Shown here in pieces: positions 37,802 to 47,198 of a stretch of DNA of 64,000 nt. The translations under genes and the position numbers were made by a program. The stretch is from Pseudovibrio denitrificans JCM 12308 (GTDB lineage: Bacteria > Pseudomonadota > Alphaproteobacteria > Rhizobiales > Stappiaceae). The stretch spans positions 186,001 through 250,000 of the forward strand of contig NZ_BAZK01000004.1 in the NCBI RefSeq assembly GCF_001310815.1. The letters are read 5' to 3'. Within the stretch, counting starts at the first letter, position 1; each line of letters starts with the position of its first letter. The notes beneath the pieces were generated by a model. It searched no databases. It was not told the DNA's origin and was given only the letters and a program-made list of their open reading frames with translations.

Positions 37802-40507
37802 ATGGCTCGACTGGAAATCAAGGCGCTGATTGAGCGTCTCAACCCGTGCTGTCGGCAGGCAATTGAAGAAGCTGCTAGCCTGTGCGTTTCAAACTCGCAT
37901 CAGGAAGTAACAATTGAGCATTTCCTCATTTCTCTTGCTTCACAACCTGCAGTAGATTTTAGGCTTCTCGTACAAAGCCAGAATGTAGATGTCGACGTTT
38001 TGAACGAGGCATTTCGCGCGACGTTCAATCGGTATCGTCGAGTTGAAACCGACCGGACGCCAACCTTCTCACCACTGCTTCAGGACTTATTGCAAGACGC
38101 CTGGTTGATCGCTTCTGTAGAGCAAGGCGAAAAGACTGTTCGCTCAGGTGCTGTTCTGATTGCACTGTTGAACGACCGTGGCCGTTACATGCAGATGGAC
38201 TACTATCCGCTGCTTGAACGCGTATCATCAGACACCTTGCTCCGACAGTTTGATGAGCTAACTGCCGGTTCATTTGAGAAAGACCACCGTGCCGGGCAGG
38301 GTGCTGGCGGTGGGGCAGGTGCAGCCGATACCGCAGAAGGGTTTCTTCATAAATACGGAACCAACTTCACCCAGCTTGCGAAGGACGGAAAGATTGACCC
38401 AATCTTCTGCCGGGACAATGAGATCCGCCAGATTATTGAGATCCTGTGCCGCCGTCGCAAGAATAACCCAATTTGTGTTGGCGAAGCAGGCGTAGGTAAA
38501 ACTGCACTCGCTGAAGGGCTTGCACTGCGCATTGCAAATGGCGAGGTGCCTGAAGATTTTGCCAATGTCGCGCTGTGGGGGCTGGATGTTGGAGCCCTGC
38601 AGGCAGGCGCATCCATGAAAGGTGAGTTTGAAAAGCGCCTGAAGGGTGTGATCGATGAAGTGCGGTCCAGCGCTGAGCCGATCATTCTGTTCATCGATGA
38701 AGCTCATACCTTGATTGGGGCAGGTGGTGACCAGGGTGGTTCTGATGCAGCGAACCTTTTGAAACCAGCTCTTGCCAGAGGTGAGCTGAAAACAATCGCA
38801 GCGACAACCTGGACAGAATACAAAAAGTACTTTGAAAAAGACCCGGCACTCACCCGTCGTTTTCAGTTGGTGAAGTTGGATGAGCCAACCATTGATGAGG
38901 CGATCATCATCATGCGCGGGCTCAAAAAGGCCTATGAGGAAGCGCATGGCGTTTACATCACTGAAGAAGCTATTGGCGCTTCAGTTCGGCTGGCTGCGCG
39001 TTACATCACTGGTCGCCAACTGCCGGACAAAGCGATTGATGTTCTGGATACAGCCTGTGCCCGCGTGCGCGCTGGAGCCAACACTCCACCAGTAGAATTG
39101 CAAGATGTGGAGCAAAGTCTTCAAACCCTGAGCTGGGAGAGGGAAGGTCTGGAGCGAGATCAACTGACTGCTCCTTTAGAGCCTGAGCAACTGGAGCGCC
39201 TGAAGGCAATTGCTGATCAGATCAATGATCTTGAGGAACGCAAGCAGGAACTTTCTTCTCGCCTAGAAGCGCAGGTAGCACTGGCTGAAAACTTCATCTC
39301 CGCGCGTGAAGACTTGTTCCAAAAACAGCCGGAAACGTTGGAGGAAGATGCGCTGGAGCAAGACCGTGCTCTTCTCGCCAATCACAAAAATGCGCTGATA
39401 GCGGAAGCCGGTTCTGAGCCTCTCATTTCAGTCGAAGTGGGTTCTGCGGAGATAGCTGCCATTATCAGCGATTGGACGGGCATCCCGGTTAATTCGATGG
39501 TTCAGGATGATTATCATCGCCTTCTGACGCTTGCTGAAACCATGAAGAAGGCCATCAAAGGACAGGACCACGCGATTGATGCCATCGAAGCGCGGTTGCG
39601 TGCATCACGGCTTGATTTGCATAAAAAAGGCCAGCCGTTGGGCGTGTTCTTCCTTGCCGGGCCTTCAGGCGTGGGTAAGACAGAAACCGCGCTTGAAGTG
39701 TCGCGCCGGTTGTTCGGTGGCGAAGAGTTCATCACGACCATCAATATGTCTGAGTATCAGGAACGTCATACGGTTTCCCGCTTGATCGGCTCACCTCCCG
39801 GTTATGTCGGATACGGAGAAGGCGGTGTTCTAACTGAAGCGATCCGCAAGAAGCCATACTCAGTCGTGCTGCTTGATGAAGTTGAAAAGGCTGATCCCAA
39901 CGTCCTCAATCTGTTTTATCAGGCCTTTGACAAAGGGGAACTGGCAGATGGGGAAGGGCGCCTCATCGATTGTCGCAATGTGGTGTTCTTCCTGACCAGC
40001 AATCTGGGCTCGGACCAAATTGAGAACTGGGTTGCAAATGCAGAAGACGGTCAGGTGCCGAGCCACGGCTCAATGTTGAAATCTCTAACACCGCTGTTTG
40101 CCCAACATTTCAAACCCGCGCTTTTGGCCCGCATGGAGCCTCTGGTTTACATGCCGCTTTCTGAAGAAGTGCTGGCCGACATCGTTCAGATGCGTCTGAA
40201 TGATCTCATTGAGCTGCTGAAAGAGACACAAAAGATCGCTCTTACAATCACCGAGGCAGCCTATGGTCGTGTAACGCAAATGTGCCGGGTGGCCTCAAAC
40301 GGTGCGCGACTTGTTGATCAGGTTATTCAGCGCCAGCTGCTCCCCACGCTCTCCATTGAGATTCTGGAGGCTGGGCATCGCGGCGAGCATATCGCTTCCA
40401 TCGCCATCGACTCTCCGGAAGAAGATGGCGGTTTCTCTTTTTCTGCGGTTTTCCAGGAAGATACGACGGCTGAACCAACCGATGAAAACACATTGGAAGA
40501 GGTTTAG
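37802..40507 (+). CDS. clpV: T6SS ATPase ClpV/TssH
   Basis: A AAA+ ATPase that disassembles contracted sheaths for reuse. The 901 residues contain an N-terminal Clp-N domain with the T6SS-type start (IKALIERLNPCCRQAIEEA), a first AAA module with Walker A GEAGVGKT (about 226) and Walker B ILFIDEAHT, a middle coiled-coil domain (about 435-530) and a second AAA module with GPSGVGKT (about 621) and VVLLDEVEKADP. The N-domain and genomic place separate it from housekeeping ClpB. Confidence 0.96.
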   Translation: MARLEIKALIERLNPCCRQAIEEAASLCVSNSHQEVTIEHFLISLASQPAVDFRLLVQSQNVDVDVLNEAFRATFNRYRRVETDRTPTFSPLLQDLLQDAWLIASVEQGEKTVRSGAVLIALLNDRGRYMQMDYYPLLERVSSDTLLRQFDELTAGSFEKDHRAGQGAGGGAGAADTAEGFLHKYGTNFTQLAKDGKIDPIFCRDNEIRQIIEILCRRRKNNPICVGEAGVGKTALAEGLALRIANGEVPEDFANVALWGLDVGALQAGASMKGEFEKRLKGVIDEVRSSAEPIILFIDEAHTLIGAGGDQGGSDAANLLKPALARGELKTIAATTWTEYKKYFEKDPALTRRFQLVKLDEPTIDEAIIIMRGLKKAYEEAHGVYITEEAIGASVRLAARYITGRQLPDKAIDVLDTACARVRAGANTPPVELQDVEQSLQTLSWEREGLERDQLTAPLEPEQLERLKAIADQINDLEERKQELSSRLEAQVALAENFISAREDLFQKQPETLEEDALEQDRALLANHKNALIAEAGSEPLISVEVGSAEIAAIISDWTGIPVNSMVQDDYHRLLTLAETMKKAIKGQDHAIDAIEARLRASRLDLHKKGQPLGVFFLAGPSGVGKTETALEVSRRLFGGEEFITTINMSEYQERHTVSRLIGSPPGYVGYGEGGVLTEAIRKKPYSVVLLDEVEKADPNVLNLFYQAFDKGELADGEGRLIDCRNVVFFLTSNLGSDQIENWVANAEDGQVPSHGSMLKSLTPLFAQHFKPALLARMEPLVYMPLSEEVLADIVQMRLNDLIELLKETQKIALTITEAAYGRVTQMCRVASNGARLVDQVIQRQLLPTLSIEILEAGHRGEHIASIAIDSPEEDGGFSFSAVFQEDTTAEPTDENTLEEV

Positions 40508-40517
40508 AGGTGCGGGT

Positions 40518-42083
40518 ATGGATACATCCTCTACAACAGACGCTCTTATGGCTTTCATGGCATGCAGATCGGAAAATGAGCTGCGTGCAAAGGTCCTGAA
40601 GACTATTCTGGCGTCTACCAAAGCTCAGGCAATTGCGGTGTACCTGCCGGATGTTACGGGCCGAAAACTAATCCCTTTTGCTTGCGATGGTGGCTTACCA
40701 GTAAGCCGACTGCCAGAGCTTGAGAATGAAGTTGGCACGGAGCGCGATGGAGTTCTGGATGCCTTGCAGACTGAGCCATTCCATGAAGCAAAAACACAAG
40801 GCTTGAGCAAAGCCCTGTTCTGCCGACATGGTTCACTCATCGGGCATCGCCTCTTGCTGGAGAGTGAAGAACGAAACAACACGCATCAGCAGGTCTATGT
40901 CTTCCTGCTGATGCCTTCAGCAAGCATCACAACGCTTCAAAAAGACCACGCCGCAATGCACGTGTTGTGGCACTCTTACTTCCATCTTTCTCTCCTTCTG
41001 AACTCACTGGATACACTGCAGAAAGACGGTGAGACGCAAGCGGTTCAGTCCAAAGTGCAAAAGGGGCAGGTGGATGCAATGCTCTCTGAAAGCCTTGTGG
41101 GGCGTTCGCCGCAAATCGTTCAGGTCAGAGAGAAGATCGCTCAGTTTGCACAAACCAAGTATGCGATCCTCGTGCAAGGTGAGACGGGGTCTGGCAAAGA
41201 AATTGTAGCCCGCTCGTTGCATCGTTTGTCTCAGTTCGCTGATGGGCCGTTCATAGCTGAGAACATTTCGGCCCTGCCTGCTAACCTCATTGAAAGTGAG
41301 CTGTTCGGTTACAAAAAAGGCGCTTTTACCGGGGCGATGGAGAACAGAGATGGCCTGGTAAAACGTGCCTCGGGGGGCACTCTGTTTCTGGACGAGATTG
41401 GTGATCTCTCCATGGATCTGCAGGTGAAACTGCTCCGAATTCTGCAAGAGAAAAAGCTTCGACCCTTGGGCAGTGACAAAGATGAGCCTGTTGACTTCCG
41501 TCTTGTGTGCGCAACTCATGTCAATCTGCGAGAGGCTATTGAGCAGGGCAAGTTCCGCGCTGACTTATTCTACCGCATCTCCCAACTTGCCATAGAGGTG
41601 CCACCACTGCGTATGCGTGATGGAGACAGTGTCCACCTTGCCCGCTACTTCCTTCAGGAAATCGCGGTTAGCGAGGGAGATACGCCAAAGACGTTGAGTT
41701 CTGAAGCGATGGTAGTGCTGGAAGCTGCTGAATTAAAGGGCAACGTTCGCGAACTCCAGAACTGTATGATCAAAGCTGTCTTCCTTGCTTTTGGAACCGA
41801 TGTGATCACAGGCACCATGCTGCGGCAGGCCATGGATCAGCAGATAACGTGTACTCCAACTGTTCAGAGCAGTGATGCCGCGTCGCAAGGCGAAACTGAA
41901 GAACTGATGCTGGCTGAAAAAGGACTTCGAACAGTTCTGTCTGATTTTGAACACCGCCTGCTGAGCAATGCCTACTCTCGCTTTGATGGCGACCGACGAA
42001 AAATGGCTGACTTCCTGCAAATTCCAAAGCGAACTTTGGCAAACAAACTTAGCAGCTTCAAACTATCGAACGGTGGGGTTTGA
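40518..42083 (+). CDS. Sigma54-dependent T6SS activator (VasH-like)
   Basis: A bacterial enhancer-binding protein of 521 residues. An N-terminal GAF-like sensor part (about 1-175) precedes the AAA+ domain with Walker A GETGSGKE, the sigma54-contact loop ELFGYKKGAFTGAMEN (GAFTGA), Walker B GGTLFLDEIGDL and the arginine finger FRADLFYRIS. A Fis-type helix-turn-helix closes the protein (RRKMADFLQIPKRTLANKL). The ATG at 40518 is chosen because longer upstream frames overlap clpV. The sigma54 promoter before hcp (53129-53144) is an obvious target. It overlaps the next gene by four bases. Confidence 0.9.
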   Translation: MDTSSTTDALMAFMACRSENELRAKVLKTILASTKAQAIAVYLPDVTGRKLIPFACDGGLPVSRLPELENEVGTERDGVLDALQTEPFHEAKTQGLSKALFCRHGSLIGHRLLLESEERNNTHQQVYVFLLMPSASITTLQKDHAAMHVLWHSYFHLSLLLNSLDTLQKDGETQAVQSKVQKGQVDAMLSESLVGRSPQIVQVREKIAQFAQTKYAILVQGETGSGKEIVARSLHRLSQFADGPFIAENISALPANLIESELFGYKKGAFTGAMENRDGLVKRASGGTLFLDEIGDLSMDLQVKLLRILQEKKLRPLGSDKDEPVDFRLVCATHVNLREAIEQGKFRADLFYRISQLAIEVPPLRMRDGDSVHLARYFLQEIAVSEGDTPKTLSSEAMVVLEAAELKGNVRELQNCMIKAVFLAFGTDVITGTMLRQAMDQQITCTPTVQSSDAASQGETEELMLAEKGLRTVLSDFEHRLLSNAYSRFDGDRRKMADFLQIPKRTLANKLSSFKLSNGGV

Positions 42084-42943
42084 TCATGAAGAAAAATAGA
42101 TTTCACCGTTACCTGGCAAGTGCTGCGCTCGCAGGATGGTTGGCAACAACGCATCCTCTTTCAGCTGAAACCATTCAGATTGACCAGCAGGCGCTTAAAC
42201 AATGCACGATGACTTTGGGGCGCGTTGATCGGCTGTCGTGCTTTGATCAGTTGCTTGGTACGCCTTTGGAGGTGCTTTCTGCGGCTGAGCCGCAAGCGGA
42301 ATTTGTCGAACAAGCAAATGCACCCGCTGGTCCTTTAGAGCAGCAAGCAAAAGCAATGGAAAGAATGCGCCGGGCTGGTAACTCCAACTGGGTCTTCCGT
42401 TTCGGGAAAATCGGCTACCCAGCCGTTTTTGAGTGGGAGGATATTCAGGAAGCAAAGCAGCCTGAAAAGACACTCAAGTCTCGTGAAGGTGTCGTGCCAG
42501 AAAAAACGCAGGCGCTCAGCACGCAGGAGGAGCAGCAACCGGTTGTCGAGCCTGGGGCAACCAACGTTTATCTCAGCATGAAAGCGCTGAAGTCAGTTGA
42601 TGAAAGACATGACCAGCCCGGTGCGATCCTTCTGCTGTCTTGCGTTGAAGACATCACAACGGTTGCTTTGGTGCTGGATGAACCGCATGCCAAACGACGA
42701 GTTCCGATCCGGGTGTTGTTGAGAGAGCAACGCATCGACAATGATGTGTGGCAGAGTGCGGAAAGCAAGCGCGTTTTGATCAGTCCCCGCGGCTTAACCA
42801 GCATTGCACATATCAACCGATGGGCTCAGGTTGACCGGGTGCAGTTTGATGTCCTCTCGGATGAAGGATCGCGTGCTTACCTCTTTGACCTGGCAAACCT
42901 TCGCGAAATGCTGCCGCCACTGCGTCAGGCATGCCATTGGTAA
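42080..42943 (+). CDS. T6SS-associated protein, TagO/VasI type
   Basis: A 287-residue secreted protein with a signal peptide (about 1-29) and a Cys-containing motif QCTMTLGRVDRLSCFDQLLGTP, which is typical of the VasI/TagO family. A C-terminal domain follows (VYLSMKALKSVDE, LLSCVEDITTVALVLDEP) resembling the repeat part of that family. The function is not settled; family members are needed for full secretion in some species. It overlaps the activator stop, placing it at the end of the core T6SS operon. Confidence 0.72.
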   Translation: MIMKKNRFHRYLASAALAGWLATTHPLSAETIQIDQQALKQCTMTLGRVDRLSCFDQLLGTPLEVLSAAEPQAEFVEQANAPAGPLEQQAKAMERMRRAGNSNWVFRFGKIGYPAVFEWEDIQEAKQPEKTLKSREGVVPEKTQALSTQEEQQPVVEPGATNVYLSMKALKSVDERHDQPGAILLLSCVEDITTVALVLDEPHAKRRVPIRVLLREQRIDNDVWQSAESKRVLISPRGLTSIAHINRWAQVDRVQFDVLSDEGSRAYLFDLANLREMLPPLRQACHW

Positions 42944-42973
42944 CATTTACTTTTTTAGACAGGTTTCATTTCA

Positions 42974-43871
42974 ATGAAGTATAGTTTCCGTATTGCCGTA
43001 ACGCTGGTCACCCTCGGTTTTCTCACCATCCCGGCCTACCTGATTTGCGACTACCTCAATCTTATCCCCGATGAGTACTCGATGGTTCGAAACCTTGTGG
43101 TACTGGCTGGTGGTAAGATCGAGATGTTCCGCGGTGAGTTGCCGGTGCCAAAAGGGGTGCCATATACTCCGATTGAGCAGACATCGGTGTTCTATAACGT
43201 TGCTGCGGGTTTAAGTGCGTTATTTACCGTTTTTGTCGCGATTCCTGCGTTCTTATTGCTCGCTTACATCGCCAGTTCCGCTTTCGCTGCCGTTAAAGCA
43301 ACACGGCGAAATTACGTTCTGGGTCAGTTCACCAAAGCGGCCGAGCTTCTTGAATCAGGTAACGGCGCACTGCGTGAAGCGGGTATTGTGATCCTCTCCG
43401 AGATCGCAAAATCCAACCCGAAAGAACACCATCAGGATGTCCTTCAGCTTCTGGCCGCGCATATTCGCAGCGCTAGTTCATCGCAACGAGCAAACCTGAT
43501 GGCTGGCAAAGAGCACGCTCGCACGTGGGGAGTTGGTTGCTTCCATTCAAAAAGTTTCTGAACTAAAGAAACTGCTCAAGAAGAAAGACCAGAGCATCCA
43601 ACTGGACTTGAGCGGGGCCTATTTCCGCGGCATGAAGAACAGCGGCCCTCTGGCAGGAAAACTTGCTACCAACGGACCAGACCTGAGCTACTGCTTACTG
43701 GCCGACAGCGTCTTCGATGATGCCGACCTGACCAACGCCAACTTCTCAGATGCAAACGTAAGCCGCGCTCGCGTTGAAGAAAAATGGAAAACCCTGTTCT
43801 CAGTCGAACAATGGGCAAGCGTCCAGGTCATCAACGAAAAAGGCAAAGTCATCCGCCCTCCGATTAGTTGA
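42974..43871 (+). CDS. Membrane pentapeptide-repeat protein (frameshifted)
   Basis: The N-terminal part has two membrane helices (about 5-27 and 75-105); the C-terminal part has pentapeptide repeats (LDLSGAYFRGM, LSYCLLADSVFDDADLTNANF, the latter shown only in its core ADLTNANFSDAN). The parts are in different frames. One A too many in the run at 43508-43510 explains it: removing it reads LMAGKSTLARGELVASIQKV across. The corrected product is about 298 residues. Similar membrane pentapeptide proteins occur at the end of T6SS loci; the function is unknown. An immunity or effector-accessory role is possible. Confidence 0.65.
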
Positions 43872-43957
43872 GGGGGCAGGGCTTGAAGTTGCTGCAAGAT
43901 TAGAGAAGGTAAGGCGTCTCAATGTTGATACCCTCATAAGCCCATCAACTCAGATTC

Positions 43958-44482
43958 TCATGGGTTAGGTTTGTCTCCATCCTTTATTAATGGCCAAAGG
44001 ATAGGGTTAACTGATGAACGCATAATCCGAGTTTCCTTAAACTCCACGATGCTTCCATGGAGTTTAAGGGCAGAAAGCAGTACCCAGGCTCCGCCCGGAG
44101 AGCGCCCCAGTTTTAATATCTGAGCAAGATCTGGCTCAGGCAAAAACTGGGGGTTTGTCATCTGGGCAGATAGTTTGGCAACTGGAGATCCCAGATCGAG
44201 GTTTTCGATTGATTGCCACGCTTTGAGTGTAGCTTCCCAACTAGCATCTTTGCACCAAGATAAAGCCATGGCAGCTACCGGCGTCCATCCCGCCCCGTCT
44301 CCAATCATGGACCAGTTCTTCGCCGGGAATTTTCGCAAAATCTGAAGGTATGTCTTATTGGTAGGATCTCTTAAGGGGTGAGGGGAAGTTTCCTCCTCTG
44401 CAAATTTGAGGGACCAGTTTTGTAGTTCAGTATGAAGGCCCAACCAGATTTCAATAGGTGTGAGATTACGTTCGTTGTACAT
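43958..44482 (-). CDS. Uncharacterised Trp-rich protein in T6SS cargo region
   Basis: 174 residues, no signal peptide or membrane helix. It has several tryptophans and motifs such as IEIWLGLHTELQNWSLKFA, GWTPVAAMALSWCKDASWE and GRSPGGAWVLLSALKLHG. I do not recognise the family with confidence. It is the last minus-strand gene of the hcp-vgrG cargo region, downstream of two immunity-like paralogues and convergent with the pentapeptide gene. An effector-immunity or chaperone role is only a guess from place. Confidence 0.55.
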   Translation of the reverse strand: MYNERNLTPIEIWLGLHTELQNWSLKFAEEETSPHPLRDPTNKTYLQILRKFPAKNWSMIGDGAGWTPVAAMALSWCKDASWEATLKAWQSIENLDLGSPVAKLSAQMTNPQFLPEPDLAQILKLGRSPGGAWVLLSALKLHGSIVEFKETRIMRSSVNPILWPLIKDGDKPNP

Positions 44483-44556
44483 TTTAAAAAACGATCAAAC
44501 CTCCGAAGTACATAAGTTTTTCAGTATCATCTGAAATATGAGAAGTGCTAGAGCCA

Positions 44557-45021
44557 TCATTCGAGTCCATATTCTTGCATGAGATCATGATCATGAAACT
44601 CGTCATCTAATCCAATGCGCCGGCAAAGTTCGTCATCATTGCAATCAAAAGGAAATCGAACAATCTCTCCATGCTCACTTACAAAAATTAGTTTCCCATC
44701 TAGCTCAGGAAAATCTTTACGGAGTTGATCACAAAAATAGAACACATTCTCGATGTTGCAGGATGGATCAGAAACATGAAATCCATTCAAATCGGTAAAA
44801 ACAACCCTCATGTTTATTGCGCGATTATCTCGGTAAATTAGCTTGTACTGTATACCCACTCCACCGTTTCGATAAGTAATACCTTTTTCATTTACGATTT
44901 CCCATTTGTTCTGAATCCGGTCTCTAAAAGCTTCTTGTGTGCCAAATATCTTAATGGATTCCTCAACGACCAAGATTATACTCGGATCGAAGTCTCTATT
45001 GAATTTTCTGAAATCTATCAT
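44557..45021 (-). CDS. Immunity-like protein, paralogue A
   Basis: 154 residues, soluble, acidic. It is clearly paralogous to the neighbouring 45053-45502 product: both contain a FYxCxQLRKDFPxLDGKLIF block and the same C-terminal pattern with CRRIG.DDEF.DHDLMQ and end in GLE. Small, duplicated, acidic proteins next to T6SS effectors are typically immunity proteins, but no known family is recognised. The region is AT-richer than the core cluster, consistent with transferred cargo. Confidence 0.6.
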   Translation of the reverse strand: MIDFRKFNRDFDPSIILVVEESIKIFGTQEAFRDRIQNKWEIVNEKGITYRNGGVGIQYKLIYRDNRAINMRVVFTDLNGFHVSDPSCNIENVFYFCDQLRKDFPELDGKLIFVSEHGEIVRFPFDCNDDELCRRIGLDDEFHDHDLMQEYGLE

Positions 45022-45052
45022 TGCAATTCTGCGAGCTACTTTTACTAAACGA

Positions 45053-45502
45053 TCACTCTAGCCCCATTTGTTGCATGAGATCATGGTCGAGAAACTCATC
45101 ATCGAAACCGATACGGCGGCACAGTTCATCATCCTCACAGCTAAAAGGAAAGTGTGTGACCTCTCCTTCACTCAGAAAAATCAGCTTTCCATCAAGATCA
45201 GGGAAGTCTTTTCGAAGCTGATTGCAAATGTAAAAAGCGCCTTCAATATTGGTGGGCGGTGTCAGAAAGTGAAACGTTTGATTATTTCTGTAAATAAACT
45301 CCACCAAAACTGAGCCTATTTGTAGTTTGCAGGTCAGTTTTATTTTTCCTGAACGCTCGGCATCTTCGATGCTTTTTAACTTCCATGTATTCCGAAGCCA
45401 CTGTTCTAAACTTGCGTTATCAGAAAATAATTTTACGCCTTTTGGCAGCACAGTGAGCATACAAGGGGCATAAACATCATTATACTTTTGAACATCATGC
45501 AT
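45053..45502 (-). CDS. Immunity-like protein, paralogue B
   Basis: 149 residues, soluble, paralogous to the gene just downstream (gap of 31 bases). Shared blocks: AFYICNQLRKDFPDLDGKL, FPFSCEDDELCRRIGFDDEF and DHDLMQQMGLE. The N-terminal halves differ more than the C-terminal halves, the usual mode of divergence for duplicated immunity genes. The cognate toxin is not evident; a possible broken remnant lies directly upstream at 45530-45664. Confidence 0.6.
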   Translation of the reverse strand: MHDVQKYNDVYAPCMLTVLPKGVKLFSDNASLEQWLRNTWKLKSIEDAERSGKIKLTCKLQIGSVLVEFIYRNNQTFHFLTPPTNIEGAFYICNQLRKDFPDLDGKLIFLSEGEVTHFPFSCEDDELCRRIGFDDEFLDHDLMQQMGLE

Positions 45503-45529
45503 TTTTCTACTAACTACCCTTGCTAAGCT

Positions 45530-45664
45530 AAATCGTCATATTGTGATGGATCGTAGTTCCACCTGTCGTCTTCAGGATTCATCCTAATAGGGCGGGCAGG
45601 ACCATCATTCCCTCGATGGCCTTTGGCATGTACAATTCCAAGCCTTGAAGACTTCCTTTAAAGG
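45530..45664 (-). pseudogene. Possible C-terminal remnant of an effector or core gene
   Basis: A minus-strand open stretch without a start codon, ending in TAG at about 45530, encodes HAKGHRGNDGPARPIRMN and then PEDDRWNYDPSQYDDLA. The composition looks protein-like and has a strongly acidic end. A stop lies just upstream in the same frame. This could be the fossil end of a displaced toxin gene, for example the partner of the paralogous immunity genes. An overlapping frame is also open here, so this call is weak. Confidence 0.3.
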
Positions 45665-45744
45665 CACATCCTTGCACTAGAACAATACAGCTGCCCCAAC
45701 TGATGTCCAGCCAACGCAAAGCAAAGTTGGATGCAACAGACAAC

Positions 45745-46242
45745 TTAATCTGCTTCTACAATCGCAGCAAAGAACTCTTCAGTGGTCAAATCTTTCCGCA
45801 TGTAGATTGGCGAGGCTGAGCCCTCATTTGTTGCCACCAAAGGCTGGTCTTTTGGAAATGAAGTATCATAAAGCTGGAAAAACTTTGCGAGCAATAAGAA
45901 CGGAACATCCCTGCACACCATCGTTGTCATGTTTTTTTGAAACGAAAATGTAAAGTAGTTGTCCTTGTAGATTTCCCATTTATCTCCACCAATGCAATCA
46001 TACTCAAAGGCAGGCTCAGGGCTATCATGTTCAGATTCATTAAAAAAATCGCGCACTTCAAATAGGGATCGAACAAGGCTGTCTAGCTGCTCAAAATCCC
46101 ACGTGAGCATTTGAAAATTGTCTTCTCTCCACTCTTCGATGGGCGTATTAATTGGATCAATATCGAGCTTAAAGACCGTTCCCGTGAATTCTGATCTTTT
46201 ATATTGCAAGTACAACTCGTCAGTGATTTCTGTAAATATCAT
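45745..46242 (-). CDS. Candidate immunity protein for nuclease effector
   Basis: 165 residues, soluble and acidic, with FTEITDELYLQYKRSEFTG, a Trp-containing middle part and a C-terminal helix LTTEEFFAAIVEAD. No family is recognised. It lies 8 bases after the candidate nuclease effector gene in the same operon, the standard place for the cognate immunity gene. Immunity function is inferred from position only. Confidence 0.6.
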   Translation of the reverse strand: MIFTEITDELYLQYKRSEFTGTVFKLDIDPINTPIEEWREDNFQMLTWDFEQLDSLVRSLFEVRDFFNESEHDSPEPAFEYDCIGGDKWEIYKDNYFTFSFQKNMTTMVCRDVPFLLLAKFFQLYDTSFPKDQPLVATNEGSASPIYMRKDLTTEEFFAAIVEAD

Positions 46243-46250
46243 TATTCAGC

Positions 46251-47192
46251 CTAAAGTTTCGGAAACAGATAAATTGGTCTACCATCTGGAAGATAATGTA
46301 AGCTTTCATTCAACTTATCCATGATCTTTCGGTCTAGTTTTTGTAAGACGTTGTCATATATGTTTTTTTTCTGGTTGGCGATCACGTCAGCCTTTCGGTT
46401 CACGTTGTTGTACAAGCCAGAAATACCTTCAGTGTTCATGTGCCTAATCTCAATGAACCACCTACCTTTGGGGATTTTTGCCTTGGTGCATAGCTGCGCA
46501 AAATAACCATAGGTCTCTACTGTATTGATGATTACATGAAGGCCAATCTTCCAACATGGTGTAACAGGTAGAAGCGGAGCCTTTATTATCTTTCCATAAC
46601 GCAAGAACAAGGATTCAATATCCTGATTAATCTTAATTCTTACCGCTTCTGGTATGCTGTTTTCTAACCTATAAGGTGAGTTCCTTGACTGAGACCACTT
46701 TGCATCCTTCATGTAGCAAATCCCAGAGTTCAGTCCATCAGCCCAGGCTTTAGCATTTCCAGTCCCAAAACAGTGGTATTCGAGCATTCCGCAAGTTATT
46801 ATTTGGAAACGTCGCTCATTGTCTTTTCTGGTGTTACCATTCCCTGGAAGGTTTGCGTTCTTGACTGCTTTTGGCCAAACATACTGAAACTGAAAGCTGT
46901 TGCAGCAATCACCCTTCTCGCGCTCTGACCGGGTTTGTACCGCTTCTTTTGCAATCTGCTGTTCTCTCGTTAGTTCTTCCGGTACTTCAGCAGGAAGAGG
47001 AGTTGCAGAAGTGGGAGGCGCACCTGATACCGGCGGGGCAAAAGGCCCCGGCAAAGGTTGTGCAGGTGGTACGTAAATTGGAGGCGGGGGTGCGGCCTTG
47101 ATCCATCGATTGATCGCATCAGAGATGGCCTTTCCCAACCTTTGGGCATCCCTAGCTTGTGAAGGGCTAAATTTGTAAGGAACTCTTGGCAT
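46251..47192 (-). CDS. Candidate T6SS nuclease effector (Tox-REase-5-like)
   Basis: 313 residues. A short N-terminal helix is followed by a proline-rich linker (about 34-72) and a C-terminal domain with FQIITCGMLEYHCFG, a conserved Asp-Gly (WADGLNSGICYMKDAKW) and ETYGYFAQLCTKAKIP plus WFIEIRHMNTEG. The D-Gly ... DAK arrangement and the flanking pattern fit the PD-(D/E)xK restriction-endonuclease-like toxin fold of the Tox-REase-5 type, suggesting DNA cleavage. This is pattern recognition, not a search. The upstream DUF4123 adaptor and downstream immunity-like gene support an effector role. No signal peptide, as expected for T6SS cargo. Confidence 0.65.
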   Translation of the reverse strand: MPRVPYKFSPSQARDAQRLGKAISDAINRWIKAAPPPPIYVPPAQPLPGPFAPPVSGAPPTSATPLPAEVPEELTREQQIAKEAVQTRSEREKGDCCNSFQFQYVWPKAVKNANLPGNGNTRKDNERRFQIITCGMLEYHCFGTGNAKAWADGLNSGICYMKDAKWSQSRNSPYRLENSIPEAVRIKINQDIESLFLRYGKIIKAPLLPVTPCWKIGLHVIINTVETYGYFAQLCTKAKIPKGRWFIEIRHMNTEGISGLYNNVNRKADVIANQKKNIYDNVLQKLDRKIMDKLNESLHYLPDGRPIYLFPKL

Positions 47193-47198
47193 AAAATC

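Noticed and set aside
40302..40517. Longer start for the sigma54 activator
   Set aside because: It would overlap clpV by 200 bases and gives a non-conserved basic N-terminus; the ATG at 40518 follows the clpV stop.
45600..45757. Overlapping open frame in the 45.6 kb gap
   Set aside because: It has no start codon, and its readable residues fit no known family.
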